From Deltaproteobacteria bacterium (GTDB lineage: Bacteria; Desulfobacterota; Dissulfuribacteria; Dissulfuribacterales; Dissulfuribacteraceae), in NCBI GenBank assembly GCA_026994795.1, contig JALWQB010000168.1, positions 1-52,616 on the forward strand: a stretch of DNA of 52,616 nucleotides, written 5' to 3'. Both the position numbers and the translations under genes were made by a program. How positions within the stretch are numbered: position 1 is the first letter of the stretch; each line of letters opens with the position of its first letter. The notes beneath the pieces were generated by a model. It searched no databases, was not told where the DNA came from, and saw nothing but the letters and a program-made list of their open reading frames with translations. Shown one piece after another: positions 7,569-16,900 of this stretch.

Positions 7569-9092
7569 ATGAAGACACTTTTTTGTAACAGGCCAAGGCT
7601 TGTAATAGCAGGCGCTAAGGGAGGGGCGGGAAAGACTATTGCGACACTTGGCATTATCTGCCGCCTCACAGAAATGGGGATGAAGATAGCCCCTTTTAAA
7701 AAAGGGCCTGACTATATAGATGCGAGATGGCTTGGAATTGCATCTCATATCCCGTGTCATAACCTTGACCCATTCCTTATGGATAAAGAGACAATAATAT
7801 CTTCCTTTCTTGCGCATTCTAATGGGTATGACATATCCATTATAGAAGGCAACAGGGGCATATATGACGGGGTTGACATAGAAGGCGCTGCAAGCACTGC
7901 AATGCTCTCAAAGATCATCAAAAGCCCTGTAATATTAACGCTTGACTGCACCAAGATAACCCGTACTGGCGCTGCAATAGCCCTTGGTATAAAGCTCTTT
8001 GACCCATCTGTCAATATCAGGGGCATTATACTTAATAAGGTTGCAGGTGAAAGACACAGGCAACTCCTGATAAAATCCATTGAAAAATACGCACAGATTC
8101 CCGTAATCGGGACAATCCCGCGCCTTAAAAAAGACCCGCTCCCAATGAGACATCTTGGCGTTACGCCTGTAGATGAGCATCCTGACTTTATAAAAGAATT
8201 AAGCGAACTATCAAAAAAATTCAGGGATTGGGTAGATATTGACGCTGTATTGTCTATTGCTAAAGATGTTACTCCTATAGAAAAAGAGAGCAAACACGTT
8301 AAACATATTAAAAACAGCCTGTTTATTAATAGAGTCAGTCAAGATGAGAAAAAAACGGCTAAACTGTCTGATGATACCCCTGATAATCTACATACAAGGC
8401 CAACAGCGCATAAAATAAGGGTTGGCGTATTGAGGGATACAGCGTTCCAATTTTATTATCCTGAAAACATAGAGTCTATAAGGCGGGCTGGCGCTGAGGT
8501 GATATTTATAGATGCCATAAAGGATACTATCCTGCCAGAAGTTCACTGCCTCTATATAGGGGGCGGGTTCCCAGAGACCCAGGGGAAAAGGCTTGCGGAA
8601 AATCTTGCCTTAAAACATGCCATTAAAAAGCTTATTGATGAGGGTCTCCCTGTATATGCAGAATGTGGCGGTTTTATGTATCTGGGAGATAAAATCATAT
8701 ATAATAATGCGCAATATCCAATGGTTGGCGTTATTAACTGTGATTTTAAGATAGAAAGAAGGCCGCAAGGGCATGGTTATACGGAGCTTACTGTAACGCG
8801 TCCAACACCGTTTCACGAGATCGGGATGACAATAAGAGGGCATGAATTTCACTATTCATGCCCTATATGGAAGGGAGGGAAGGATACAACTATATTTTCA
8901 TGCAAGGTAAAAAGGGGGCATGGCGTTGACGGAGAGCATGAAGGAATACTGTATAAAAACATTTTTGCCACCTATACCCATATCCATGCGCTTGAGCAAA
9001 AGGATTTTGGCACAAGGCTAATAAGGGCGGCACAAAGATTTTTAAGTTTATATAAATTATATAACCAATCTGAAACTACAATAAATGACTAA
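7569..9092 (+). CDS. cbiA: Cobyrinate a,c-diamide synthase (CbiA family)
   Basis: A 507-residue ATP-dependent amidotransferase. The N-terminal CbiA domain starts with a P-loop (AGAKGGAGKT, residues 15-24) and has the KKGPDYIDARW motif. The C-terminal type-3 glutamine amidotransferase domain carries the nucleophile cysteine in YAECGGFMYLG and the HGYTE and THIHAL histidine motifs. The enzyme amidates the a and c carboxylates of cobyrinate in anaerobic B12 synthesis. A low-complexity linker of about 45 residues separates the domains. No other cobalamin gene is nearby, and homologues also amidate sirohydrochlorin-type rings, so the exact substrate is inferred. ATG 7569 is preferred over upstream TTG 7533 and GTG 7542 by family alignment, although its Shine-Dalgarno is weak. 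Confidence 0.85.
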   Translation: MKTLFCNRPRLVIAGAKGGAGKTIATLGIICRLTEMGMKIAPFKKGPDYIDARWLGIASHIPCHNLDPFLMDKETIISSFLAHSNGYDISIIEGNRGIYDGVDIEGAASTAMLSKIIKSPVILTLDCTKITRTGAAIALGIKLFDPSVNIRGIILNKVAGERHRQLLIKSIEKYAQIPVIGTIPRLKKDPLPMRHLGVTPVDEHPDFIKELSELSKKFRDWVDIDAVLSIAKDVTPIEKESKHVKHIKNSLFINRVSQDEKKTAKLSDDTPDNLHTRPTAHKIRVGVLRDTAFQFYYPENIESIRRAGAEVIFIDAIKDTILPEVHCLYIGGGFPETQGKRLAENLALKHAIKKLIDEGLPVYAECGGFMYLGDKIIYNNAQYPMVGVINCDFKIERRPQGHGYTELTVTRPTPFHEIGMTIRGHEFHYSCPIWKGGKDTTIFSCKVKRGHGVDGEHEGILYKNIFATYTHIHALEQKDFGTRLIRAAQRFLSLYKLYNQSETTIND

Positions 9093-9100
9093 AATAGCAC

Positions 9101-9130
9101 TTGACAACCTGTTCTCTAATCGTCTATAGA
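9101..9130 (+). promoter_or_regulatory. Candidate promoter of the ferredoxin gene
   Basis: A perfect TTGACA (9101-9106) is followed after 18 bases by TATAGA (9125-9130), 74 bases before the ferredoxin ATG. The -35 is perfect; the -10 matches at four of six positions. Confidence 0.45.
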
Positions 9131-9203
9131 AAATCTGTTTGCATAAATTATAAGGTCGTATTGGGCCTATATAAAAAACAAGAAAAATAGAGGAGGAAAA
9201 GCT

Positions 9204-9389
9204 ATGTTTGAAATTACTATTGATCTTGACAAGTGTCAGGGCGATGAAGAATGTGTCAATGCATGTCCAGCAGAGGTTTATGACTTTGAGGATGGAAAGC
9301 CGGTAGCTGCACGTGCAGAGGACTGCCTTGGCTGCGAGACCTGCGTAGAGGTATGCCCAACCGGGGCGATAACTGTAGAAGAGGTATAA
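9204..9389 (+). CDS. Two-cluster 4Fe-4S ferredoxin
   Basis: A 61-residue acidic ferredoxin. The second cluster motif is canonical (CLGCETCVEVCPTGAI: C-x2-C-x2-C-x3-CP). The first is CQGDEECVNACPAEVY, with five residues between the first two cysteines rather than the usual two, a known variant. The two-fold repeated ferredoxin fold would carry low-potential electrons in the cytoplasm. A strong GAGGAGG site lies just upstream, the gene has its own candidate promoter and is followed by a strong terminator, so it looks monocistronic. The redox partner cannot be inferred. Confidence 0.93.
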   Translation: MFEITIDLDKCQGDEECVNACPAEVYDFEDGKPVAARAEDCLGCETCVEVCPTGAITVEEV

Positions 9390-9452
9390 GAAAATTTTAA
9401 ATACCTCTCAATCAAACCTCAAAGGTCGTTGAAATTCATAAAAGTTCACTTA

Positions 9453-9480
9453 AAACAGGGGGCAAAACGCCCCCTGTTTC
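9453..9480. terminator. Strong terminator after the ferredoxin gene
   Basis: An 11-bp perfect stem, AAACAGGGGGC (9453-9463) and GCCCCCTGTTT (9469-9479), with a 5-base loop. A-rich on one side and T-rich on the other, it can act in both directions, between the ferredoxin and the convergent TIG-protein gene. Confidence 0.88.
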
Positions 9481-9549
9481 AATAGTGTTAATATTATCCT
9501 GATAGAAGGGGGTTAGATATGTCAGAAGGATATACCAAACTGCCTTTAT

Positions 9550-11298
9550 TTAGTCCACAATAAACTTATATGAGAGGCTTTCAAGTATCCTTCCTGCAAT
9601 ATCTCTCCTTACATAAAGCCCGTATTCGCCCTTTGTCGCATCCCTTGGGAGCTTAAATGTAAGCCTGTTGTAATCTTTTACTGACGGTTTTATTGAAATA
9701 GTCGCTCCACCCTCATCTTTTAAATACATTAAAAGCCCATTTACAAAGCCGACTCCTGTTACGGTAATAGTGGTGAGAGTATCGCCCTCTGCCACTGTTG
9801 CAGGGCTGACAGAGCGGATAATTGGTATGGGCGCTACAGAAAGGGCAACTGCCTCATCTGTCTCCATATCATTTACAATGACCCTGACCTCGCCGGTCTG
9901 GCCGTCAAGCGGCACCCTTGCAATGATCTCATTGGCGCTTGATGAGGTTATGGTCAGTATCCCATCGCCTAACAGCGCCATATTCTTCTGGGCGGTTGGG
10001 TCAAAATTTCTCCCTGTAATCGTAACGCTATCGCCAACCAAGACCTCTTCTGGCGAAATAGACTCTATTGATGGAGGGTAAGTAAAAGCAATATCTCCTG
10101 CTGCCTCCTCACCCCCGGTAAATACCTTTACTGTTCCGGAATCAGCATCTGGAACCCTTACAGTCAATTGCGTTGTCGTGGCGTCTATGATGGTTGCGGC
10201 AAAGGCATCCTGGCTCCCTGCATTGAATAGAACATAGTTATTGGTTATGGTCGGGCTAAAATTCCTGCCGACAATTGTAACAATATCTCCTGACTTGCCC
10301 CTTGGGGGCTCAATAGAGGTTACGACAGGGCTAATCGTCACCTCAACAGAAGCGCTTTCCATATCATTGGCAGTGATGGTAAGAGGGCCTGTGTTGCCGT
10401 CAGGGACAAGGACAGACAGCTGCGTCTCGCTTGCTGCTGTAACTGTGCCCCTTATCCCATTAAATACTACAATATTTTTGTTTTTATCTGTAGAAAAGTT
10501 AAAACCGCTTATGGTAAGGGCGCTGCCCGGCGCAACAGTAGTTGCTGATAAAGACTCTATATAAGGCCCAACCTGAAAAGATGCCTCATTTGACTCAACG
10601 CCGCCAACCACAACCTTAACGGCGCCAGTAACAGCTCCATAAGGCACCCATGTCTTTATGAGGTCATTTGTTATCTCCATTATGGTCGCCTCTCTGCCGC
10701 CGATAAATACCTTTACCTGAGACTCCTCCTGTCCAAACCCGTCCCCATATATGGACACTACATCCCCTGTAACCCCTTTACTGGGCGATATATGGTCTAA
10801 GTATGGCCCTTTTACGATAGTAAATTGTGCGCTGCTCTTATCCAGAAGCACCATTGTCTCTGCGTCATATATGGCTGACCTTATTGTATATACGCCCTGA
10901 GATAGTGAAAGGGCATCAGAAAGCCTTATAAAAAAGCTGCCGCTCTTTATGTTAAGCGCCCTAAATGGCCATGAATCAAGTACGAACAACGGATTATCAG
11001 GTGAAAATTCCCCGTTAAGCCCTAAGAAGGCAACGGTATTGCCATCTGGAAAGTCAAGGGATAATGAGACGTTTACAGGGCGCTTCGCCTCAAGCCCGCC
11101 AATCTTTATAATGAGATATATTGGCTCAGGCGCTGTATAAAGTGTCTTTTCAGGCCTTATGTCAATAATGCCCCCATAAGATATAGCAGGAAACAGAAAG
11201 GGAAATAGAAGGGTCAAGATAGCGGCCCAGCGGAGGATAGGAGCTATTGCCTCAAGGATATTTTTTAAGGGGTGAACATTACCACGATGGAAATACAT
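9550..11298 (-). CDS. Exported TIG/IPT-repeat protein
   Basis: A 582-residue protein. A basic N-terminus and one long hydrophobic segment (about residues 21-45) form a signal peptide or anchor. Residues about 50-160 form an Ig-like domain, then five TIG/IPT domains follow in tandem, each opening with a pattern such as IxSISPxxVxxGDxVTITGxNF. TIG domains are Ig-fold units of cell-surface and adhesive proteins. Start at 11298 is chosen because GGAG lies 9 bases upstream; it overlaps the end of the upstream TIG gene by 20 bases, suggesting translational coupling. It closes the surface-protein cluster and faces the ferredoxin terminator. No enzymatic motif is seen; surface structure or adhesion is inferred. 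Confidence 0.82.
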   Translation of the reverse strand: MYFHRGNVHPLKNILEAIAPILRWAAILTLLFPFLFPAISYGGIIDIRPEKTLYTAPEPIYLIIKIGGLEAKRPVNVSLSLDFPDGNTVAFLGLNGEFSPDNPLFVLDSWPFRALNIKSGSFFIRLSDALSLSQGVYTIRSAIYDAETMVLLDKSSAQFTIVKGPYLDHISPSKGVTGDVVSIYGDGFGQEESQVKVFIGGREATIMEITNDLIKTWVPYGAVTGAVKVVVGGVESNEASFQVGPYIESLSATTVAPGSALTISGFNFSTDKNKNIVVFNGIRGTVTAASETQLSVLVPDGNTGPLTITANDMESASVEVTISPVVTSIEPPRGKSGDIVTIVGRNFSPTITNNYVLFNAGSQDAFAATIIDATTTQLTVRVPDADSGTVKVFTGGEEAAGDIAFTYPPSIESISPEEVLVGDSVTITGRNFDPTAQKNMALLGDGILTITSSSANEIIARVPLDGQTGEVRVIVNDMETDEAVALSVAPIPIIRSVSPATVAEGDTLTTITVTGVGFVNGLLMYLKDEGGATISIKPSVKDYNRLTFKLPRDATKGEYGLYVRRDIAGRILESLSYKFIVD

Positions 11299-13939
11299 AT
11301 ACGTAATCTCCAAGCTCAAGGGTATCTTTCCCGTGTAATATGATTATCTTATATTGTCCATCAGGCATAAAAGATGGAACCTTTACATTAAGCATGTTTT
11401 CTCCTTGACTGATAATCTCCATTGCATAGTCTCCAAGATAGACCTTTAGCTGAGATGCATCAGTTGGAAAGCCGCTCCCTGTTATTGTTATCGTATCCTG
11501 AGGGCCTGCCTGCCGCGGATAAAAATTATCTACTGTAATATGCTGTCCTAATACATTAATCCCGCTATCCACATTAAATTCATAGTTTCTATCTATGACC
11601 TTAAGGTCATATCTGCCTTCTGCCATATCTGCAGGGACGGTAAAGATGAGCATATCATCCTTTTGAGAAGTAAGCGTCATCTCCCTGTCACCTAAAAGGC
11701 CCTTAATCTTGCCTGCATCAGACAAAAGGCCGCTTCCAGTTATTGTCAGCATATCGCCCGGCCATAGGCTCTTAGGATAATAGTTATAAAATTCCGCAGG
11801 CGGATTATATATATCTACCCCTTTTTCAAGCTCAAGGGTATCTTTCCCGTATAATATGGTTATCTGATATTGTCCATCAGGTATAAAAGATGGAACCTTT
11901 ACATTAAGCATGTTTTCTTCTTGACTGATAATCTCCATTGCATAGTCCCCAAGATAGACCTTTAGCTGAGATGCATCAGTTGGAAAGCCGCTCCCTGTTA
12001 TCGTTATTGTATCCTGAGGGCCTGCCTGTTGCGGATAGAAGCTGTCTATTACGATATGTTTTCCTAATACGTTAATCCCGCTATCCACATTAAATTCATA
12101 GTTTCTATCTATGACCTTAAGGTCATATCTTCCTTCTGTCATATCTGCAGGGACGGTAAAGATGAGCATATCATCCTTTTGAGAAGTAAGCGTCATCTCC
12201 CTGTCACCTAAAAGGCCCTTAATCTTGCCTGCATCAGACGAGAGGCCGCTTCCAGTTATTGTCAGCATATCGCCCGGCCATAGGCTCTTAGGGTAATAAT
12301 TATAGAATTCCGCAGGTGGATTATATATATCTACCCCCTTTTCAAGCGTCATTTCATGGCCGCCATCAAATATCTTTATATTATAATGACCATCATTAAG
12401 AAATTCCGGAACCTTAAATACAAGCTGATTTGACCCTTGACTTACAAGCTCCATAGCATAACCGTCAATATATCCCTTTACCTTTCCCGCCTCTGTTGAA
12501 AAACTATCCCCCATAATCGTCAGCTTATCACCAGCCTTTAGCTGTGCAGGAGAATAATTATAAATTACAGGATCTATATTAAAGACCTCCATTGCCTCTG
12601 TTACGATTATGCCCTCATATTCCCCGTCAGTAAGCCTTAACTGATATATCCCTGAATTAATCTCTTTAGGCGCCTTGACTATAACCTTATCGCTATTCTG
12701 CTCTACCACTTCCAGCGTATAATCGTCAAGATATGCGCTAATCTGGCCTGATTCTGTTGAAAATCCATCTCCCATAATCATAATTTCGCCTTCTGGCATG
12801 ACTTTCTTGGGGTAATAGTCATATATTGTTGGCGGCGGCCTCTTGATTATCTTAAAATTATAAGGCTCGCCCATAACCCCTTGGCTAACAACCTTGACCT
12901 CCACATCTTCTCCGTCAATCCGCGGCGCATCTACTGTAAGGGTAGTGTTTGTCGCTTCAATGATATTTACAGGGGCGCCGTTAAAATATACGGTATTCCT
13001 TTGAGGCTCAACTGAAAAGTTGCTCCCGGAAATGGTCAGAGTATCCCCCTCCTTAAATTGCTGAGGGGTTACAGAGTCTATATAAGGGGCGCAGAAGAAT
13101 GGAAAATCATTAGAAGAAAGGGAGACTACCTGCGGGATTACCGCCCTGTCTTTTTGCTGGGCCTCTGCCCAGTACGGGACAGTCAAGACTACCCTCAATG
13201 CCCCTGTTATGCACTTATCCCCAAGAGAAAACTTTAAAATTGTCCCATCATCCGCTGCATAATTAACGCCATGCTCAATGCCTCCTGCATACACCTTTAT
13301 ATTGTAATTATCAAGTAGCATGGGGTCAACAAGCCCGGGATTGCCCTTAAGCCCCTTTCCATACACAGTAATCTCTTCATTGCCCTTGCTGTAAGGCGGG
13401 CTCACCCCTTCTATAATCGGCCTTGGGGTATCCACAATTGATGGAAGGAGCTCTGACGCCACAATCCAGAAATCAACTGAGCTTATGTCATCATTAATGC
13501 CTTCACCGCTTATTGAGGCGGATATATTGTATTTTCCTGCTGGAAACTCGGATAAAAAATCCTCTTTTGTGGGGTCATCTGAGATATTTATCTTTTGCGG
13601 GTCAAGGGGGAACAGCGTTGTAAGCGGTATGGATACAAATGGAAAGTCGTCTAATACATTTACATTCTGCGCCTTAAATACAAGGTCAGGCCCAAGATAT
13701 AAGGTTGCGCCGTCAGGTAGCGTCAAAGACACAGTAATTGAGACAGGCGTTCCTGCCTCTACATTTCTAAGATAACCCATTATATTTATGGGCTCTTCAC
13801 TCGGATATCCATATACATAATGTTCAGGGGCAAGGAAGATAATCTCCCCTGCCCCTGATGTTGTGATAAACATGGGCAGCCACATAGATAAGACGATCCA
13901 TAAGAGACTTATCAGTATGGCTGCCCAATTGGTCTTCAT
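11279..13939 (-). CDS. Exported TIG/IPT-repeat protein with a duplicated domain pair
   Basis: An 886-residue protein with a signal peptide (residues 1-30), a beta-rich N-terminal domain (about 31-170) and roughly eight TIG/IPT domains to the C-terminus. The domains share the opening YYPKxLxPGDxLTITGxGxSSDAGKIKG and an inner DGxYxIKIxDG loop. The last four are two nearly identical pairs: residues about 533-704 and 705-877 are copies, seen also in the DNA as a 516-bp direct repeat. An AAAGG site precedes the ATG, and the upstream cohesin/dockerin gene ends 18 bases before it, so it belongs to that operon. No catalytic motif; a rod-like surface protein is the likely product. Confidence 0.82.
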   Translation of the reverse strand: MKTNWAAILISLLWIVLSMWLPMFITTSGAGEIIFLAPEHYVYGYPSEEPINIMGYLRNVEAGTPVSITVSLTLPDGATLYLGPDLVFKAQNVNVLDDFPFVSIPLTTLFPLDPQKINISDDPTKEDFLSEFPAGKYNISASISGEGINDDISSVDFWIVASELLPSIVDTPRPIIEGVSPPYSKGNEEITVYGKGLKGNPGLVDPMLLDNYNIKVYAGGIEHGVNYAADDGTILKFSLGDKCITGALRVVLTVPYWAEAQQKDRAVIPQVVSLSSNDFPFFCAPYIDSVTPQQFKEGDTLTISGSNFSVEPQRNTVYFNGAPVNIIEATNTTLTVDAPRIDGEDVEVKVVSQGVMGEPYNFKIIKRPPPTIYDYYPKKVMPEGEIMIMGDGFSTESGQISAYLDDYTLEVVEQNSDKVIVKAPKEINSGIYQLRLTDGEYEGIIVTEAMEVFNIDPVIYNYSPAQLKAGDKLTIMGDSFSTEAGKVKGYIDGYAMELVSQGSNQLVFKVPEFLNDGHYNIKIFDGGHEMTLEKGVDIYNPPAEFYNYYPKSLWPGDMLTITGSGLSSDAGKIKGLLGDREMTLTSQKDDMLIFTVPADMTEGRYDLKVIDRNYEFNVDSGINVLGKHIVIDSFYPQQAGPQDTITITGSGFPTDASQLKVYLGDYAMEIISQEENMLNVKVPSFIPDGQYQITILYGKDTLELEKGVDIYNPPAEFYNYYPKSLWPGDMLTITGSGLLSDAGKIKGLLGDREMTLTSQKDDMLIFTVPADMAEGRYDLKVIDRNYEFNVDSGINVLGQHITVDNFYPRQAGPQDTITITGSGFPTDASQLKVYLGDYAMEIISQGENMLNVKVPSFMPDGQYKIIILHGKDTLELGDYVYVFPSW
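11311..12342. repeat. 516-bp tandem direct repeat (two copies) within the TIG gene
   Basis: Copy one spans 11311-11826 and copy two 11827-12342, with an exact period of 516 bases (172 codons, two TIG domains). By eye they differ at about 30-40 positions. The differences are scattered and the reading frame is kept, so the duplication is recent but not brand new. Confidence 0.9.
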
Positions 13940-13957
13940 CTGCCTTTATCTTTTATC

Positions 13958-16900
13958 CTATTCGCAGCTTCCTCCATTGGTCACATAGCTCTGCATGACC
14001 TGTGTGGCATCAGATACGGTAACAAACCCGTCATTATTGAGGTCAGCTACCTTTGCCTCATCATCCTCAAGCTCATACAGCCCGAGCGTATTATAGAAGA
14101 TATTAAGGGCATCTTGAGGCGTAAGAAGGCCGCTGCCGTCAACATCACCCGGACATACTATCTTAAATGTCCCAGCAGTAAGGGTAACGCCGCTTATATC
14201 ATCAACGCCTGTCCCATCCACAGGGGTAATGCTTACAGTCGTGCCTGCAGTAATGTCATCTGCAATGGCGAACTTTAAAGACAGCAAGGTCTCAAGCTCA
14301 CCTTCTGGTATTGCATTGGCCTCTGAGTCTGCATAGCCAGCAATACGAGCTGTGCCTGATGATACTTCCCTGCCAGAGACCTGCCAGCTTGCAAGACCAT
14401 CAGATTTTTCTACGCCAAGGAATGTAAGCTTTGTGCTGTCATAGCTCACATCAAGACCAAATGCATCCACCTTTGTACTGCTAACACCTGCTATAATCAA
14501 TGGGACTGTCACTTCAGACCCTGCCTTTCCTATCCTATTGCTGACAGATACGCCTGTTGCCATAGAGTTCACTACTACAGATGCAGAGCCGGTATTGCCG
14601 TCATTGTCTGTCACCTCTACAGTCATCGTGAACTTATCAGAGCTGCCTGCTGGAGACGTCCATGTAGGCGTCTGAGAGGTAGTATCGTCAAATGTGCCGC
14701 TGTCAGAGCCTGACTTTGGCGTAGCAGACCATGAATACTGATATGGGCTCTCTCCACCTGTTACAGACACTGACAGGTTAGTAGTTCCTCCAAGCTCTAC
14801 CACACTTGGCGATGCGCTTACAGAGATAGACAGAGACTGAGGCCCTGTTAAGGTGAGGAATGACCTTGCCAACATGCCCTTTCCACCTGATGAATCTCCA
14901 TAAGTGCTTGTCTCACCAGCAAGGACAAAGCTATTACTGCTTCCTACATACTGTGCATCAATAGCTATTGAGTCATAAGTGAGGTCAAGCTTATCAGTAA
15001 GGGTCGGTGTTGTAGGACTGCTTACATTTATTACCCTTATAGTGCTGTTATCGCCAGCAGTGCTTGCAAATATATATCGTTTGTCGCTATTGCTCTGGTC
15101 ATACATGAATGCAATATCTGTAATTGTCCCTATAGCGCTGTCTGTAAAGGCCTTCTTCTTTACAATAGGTGAAGAAGGCGTGCTTATGTCCACAATTGTA
15201 AGGGCAGTGCCGCTTCCAGTGTTTACAAGTATAAAGAGGTAATATGTTGAGCTTCCATATGCGCTGTCACTATGGTCCCTGCTGCTTGCAAGCTTAAGGG
15301 CATAGCCGCCAATATCAGTCTTAGAAAGTTGCGCCGCAATTGATGGATTGCTCCATTGATTAAAGTCATCGCTTGAGCTTGACTGACAATCCAATACCAA
15401 TAAACCGCTATCGCCATAAGCCACATATACATAGGCATCTGAGCCAGACCTATAGTCTATAAGCACATCCTCTGCCACAGCGCCGCTTCCGCTAAGGGCG
15501 AACTGTTTGTCAATAGTGAATTCTGAAGCAGTTGTGGTTATAGAGGATAATATTACGCCTCCGTCACCGTCTGCAACTGCAACATAATACTTACTATCAC
15601 TGGAGCTATAATAGGCTGATATTCCTTTAGCTGTGCCAGGAGTATCATAAGATACTAATGCCCTATAACCAGCGCCACCATCATACCTCCTTGCATAAGT
15701 GGAGTTGCCTGATGCATCAGTATTCATTATTAACATCTTTTTAATGCCTGCCTCTCCTGCTGCAATAAATACTACATGGTCATCTACACTGTTATAACTA
15801 TTAGCTCCCAATGGTACCACATCCATATCATAGGCTGTTCCAGCTTTATTACTACCTGTCCCATAAGCAGTTGACTTACTGCTCCATGCCAAATCAAAGC
15901 CCAGTTTTCCTTCATGTGGAATCTCACTGCTCGCATTAAATGAGCCGGTTTCCCTCCATACTGCAGGGGCATGGTTAGTACTTGTGTTATAATTTACATC
16001 ATATACCCTGATCCCGCCTGCCTGATCTAATACAATAGTCGTATAATTAGAGCCATCATCATCTACTATCTCTATTGCAGCAGGGGCAACTGACTCATCC
16101 CACTGCCATATAAGCTTAAGCTCTCTATTGCTTGAACTGCTCATGGATGTTCCGTTAATCTCCTTAAATCCACCTGCTCCATCAGCAAGATAGAGATTAT
16201 AGATGCTAGATGCAGTAGAGTTACCTCCTATAAAAAATACATTTTCTGCAACACCTGTTGTATCAAGACTACCCATAAAGGATAAAGATAAAGTATCATT
16301 ACCACCATCAACCTCAAAAAGATACAATCCACTGTCTCCTGCAGCTGCAGCAAGCCATCCATTTACATCTCCATTACTTGTCGCATCTGAGCCAGCATGA
16401 TCAACATAATAGACTGACTTAAAGTCAACCTCTCCAACAATAGATGTAGAGATATCAGAATATTCCATTAAGTTAAATGAGCTTGAGTAGTAATCAAATT
16501 CAAAGGCATATATGCCTCCTGCTGTTGCCACAAATACAAGCGCCTCATCATTTTCTGCATCCTTTCTGCTTGTTGTATTGCCTGTATCAATATCGCTATC
16601 AGAATAGACAAATACGTCTCTCGTTGTAGATAACACGCTTCCAGTAGCCTTATTAGATACTGCATCGTCAGTAGTGGAATTCCCGACCTTTGTATAGTTG
16701 GCATCTCCTACCCATACAGTTGTGCCGCCAACTACATAAAGATAATCTTTACTTGAGCCATCAATACTTGCGCTATCTGAATATACTGCAGTTGGATCAA
16801 ATGTAAGGACTTCATAATCCCAGTCTGGCTCTCCACTAGATGTATCAAACTTATTAGTTGAACCATCAAACTCAATAGTAAAGATGGCGCCTGCATTTGT

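Noticed and set aside
9519-9563. 14-codon frame with a good Shine-Dalgarno (MSEGYTKLPLF...) just after the ferredoxin terminator
   Set aside because: Too short to support and overlaps the 3' end of the convergent TIG gene; may be a remnant N-terminus.
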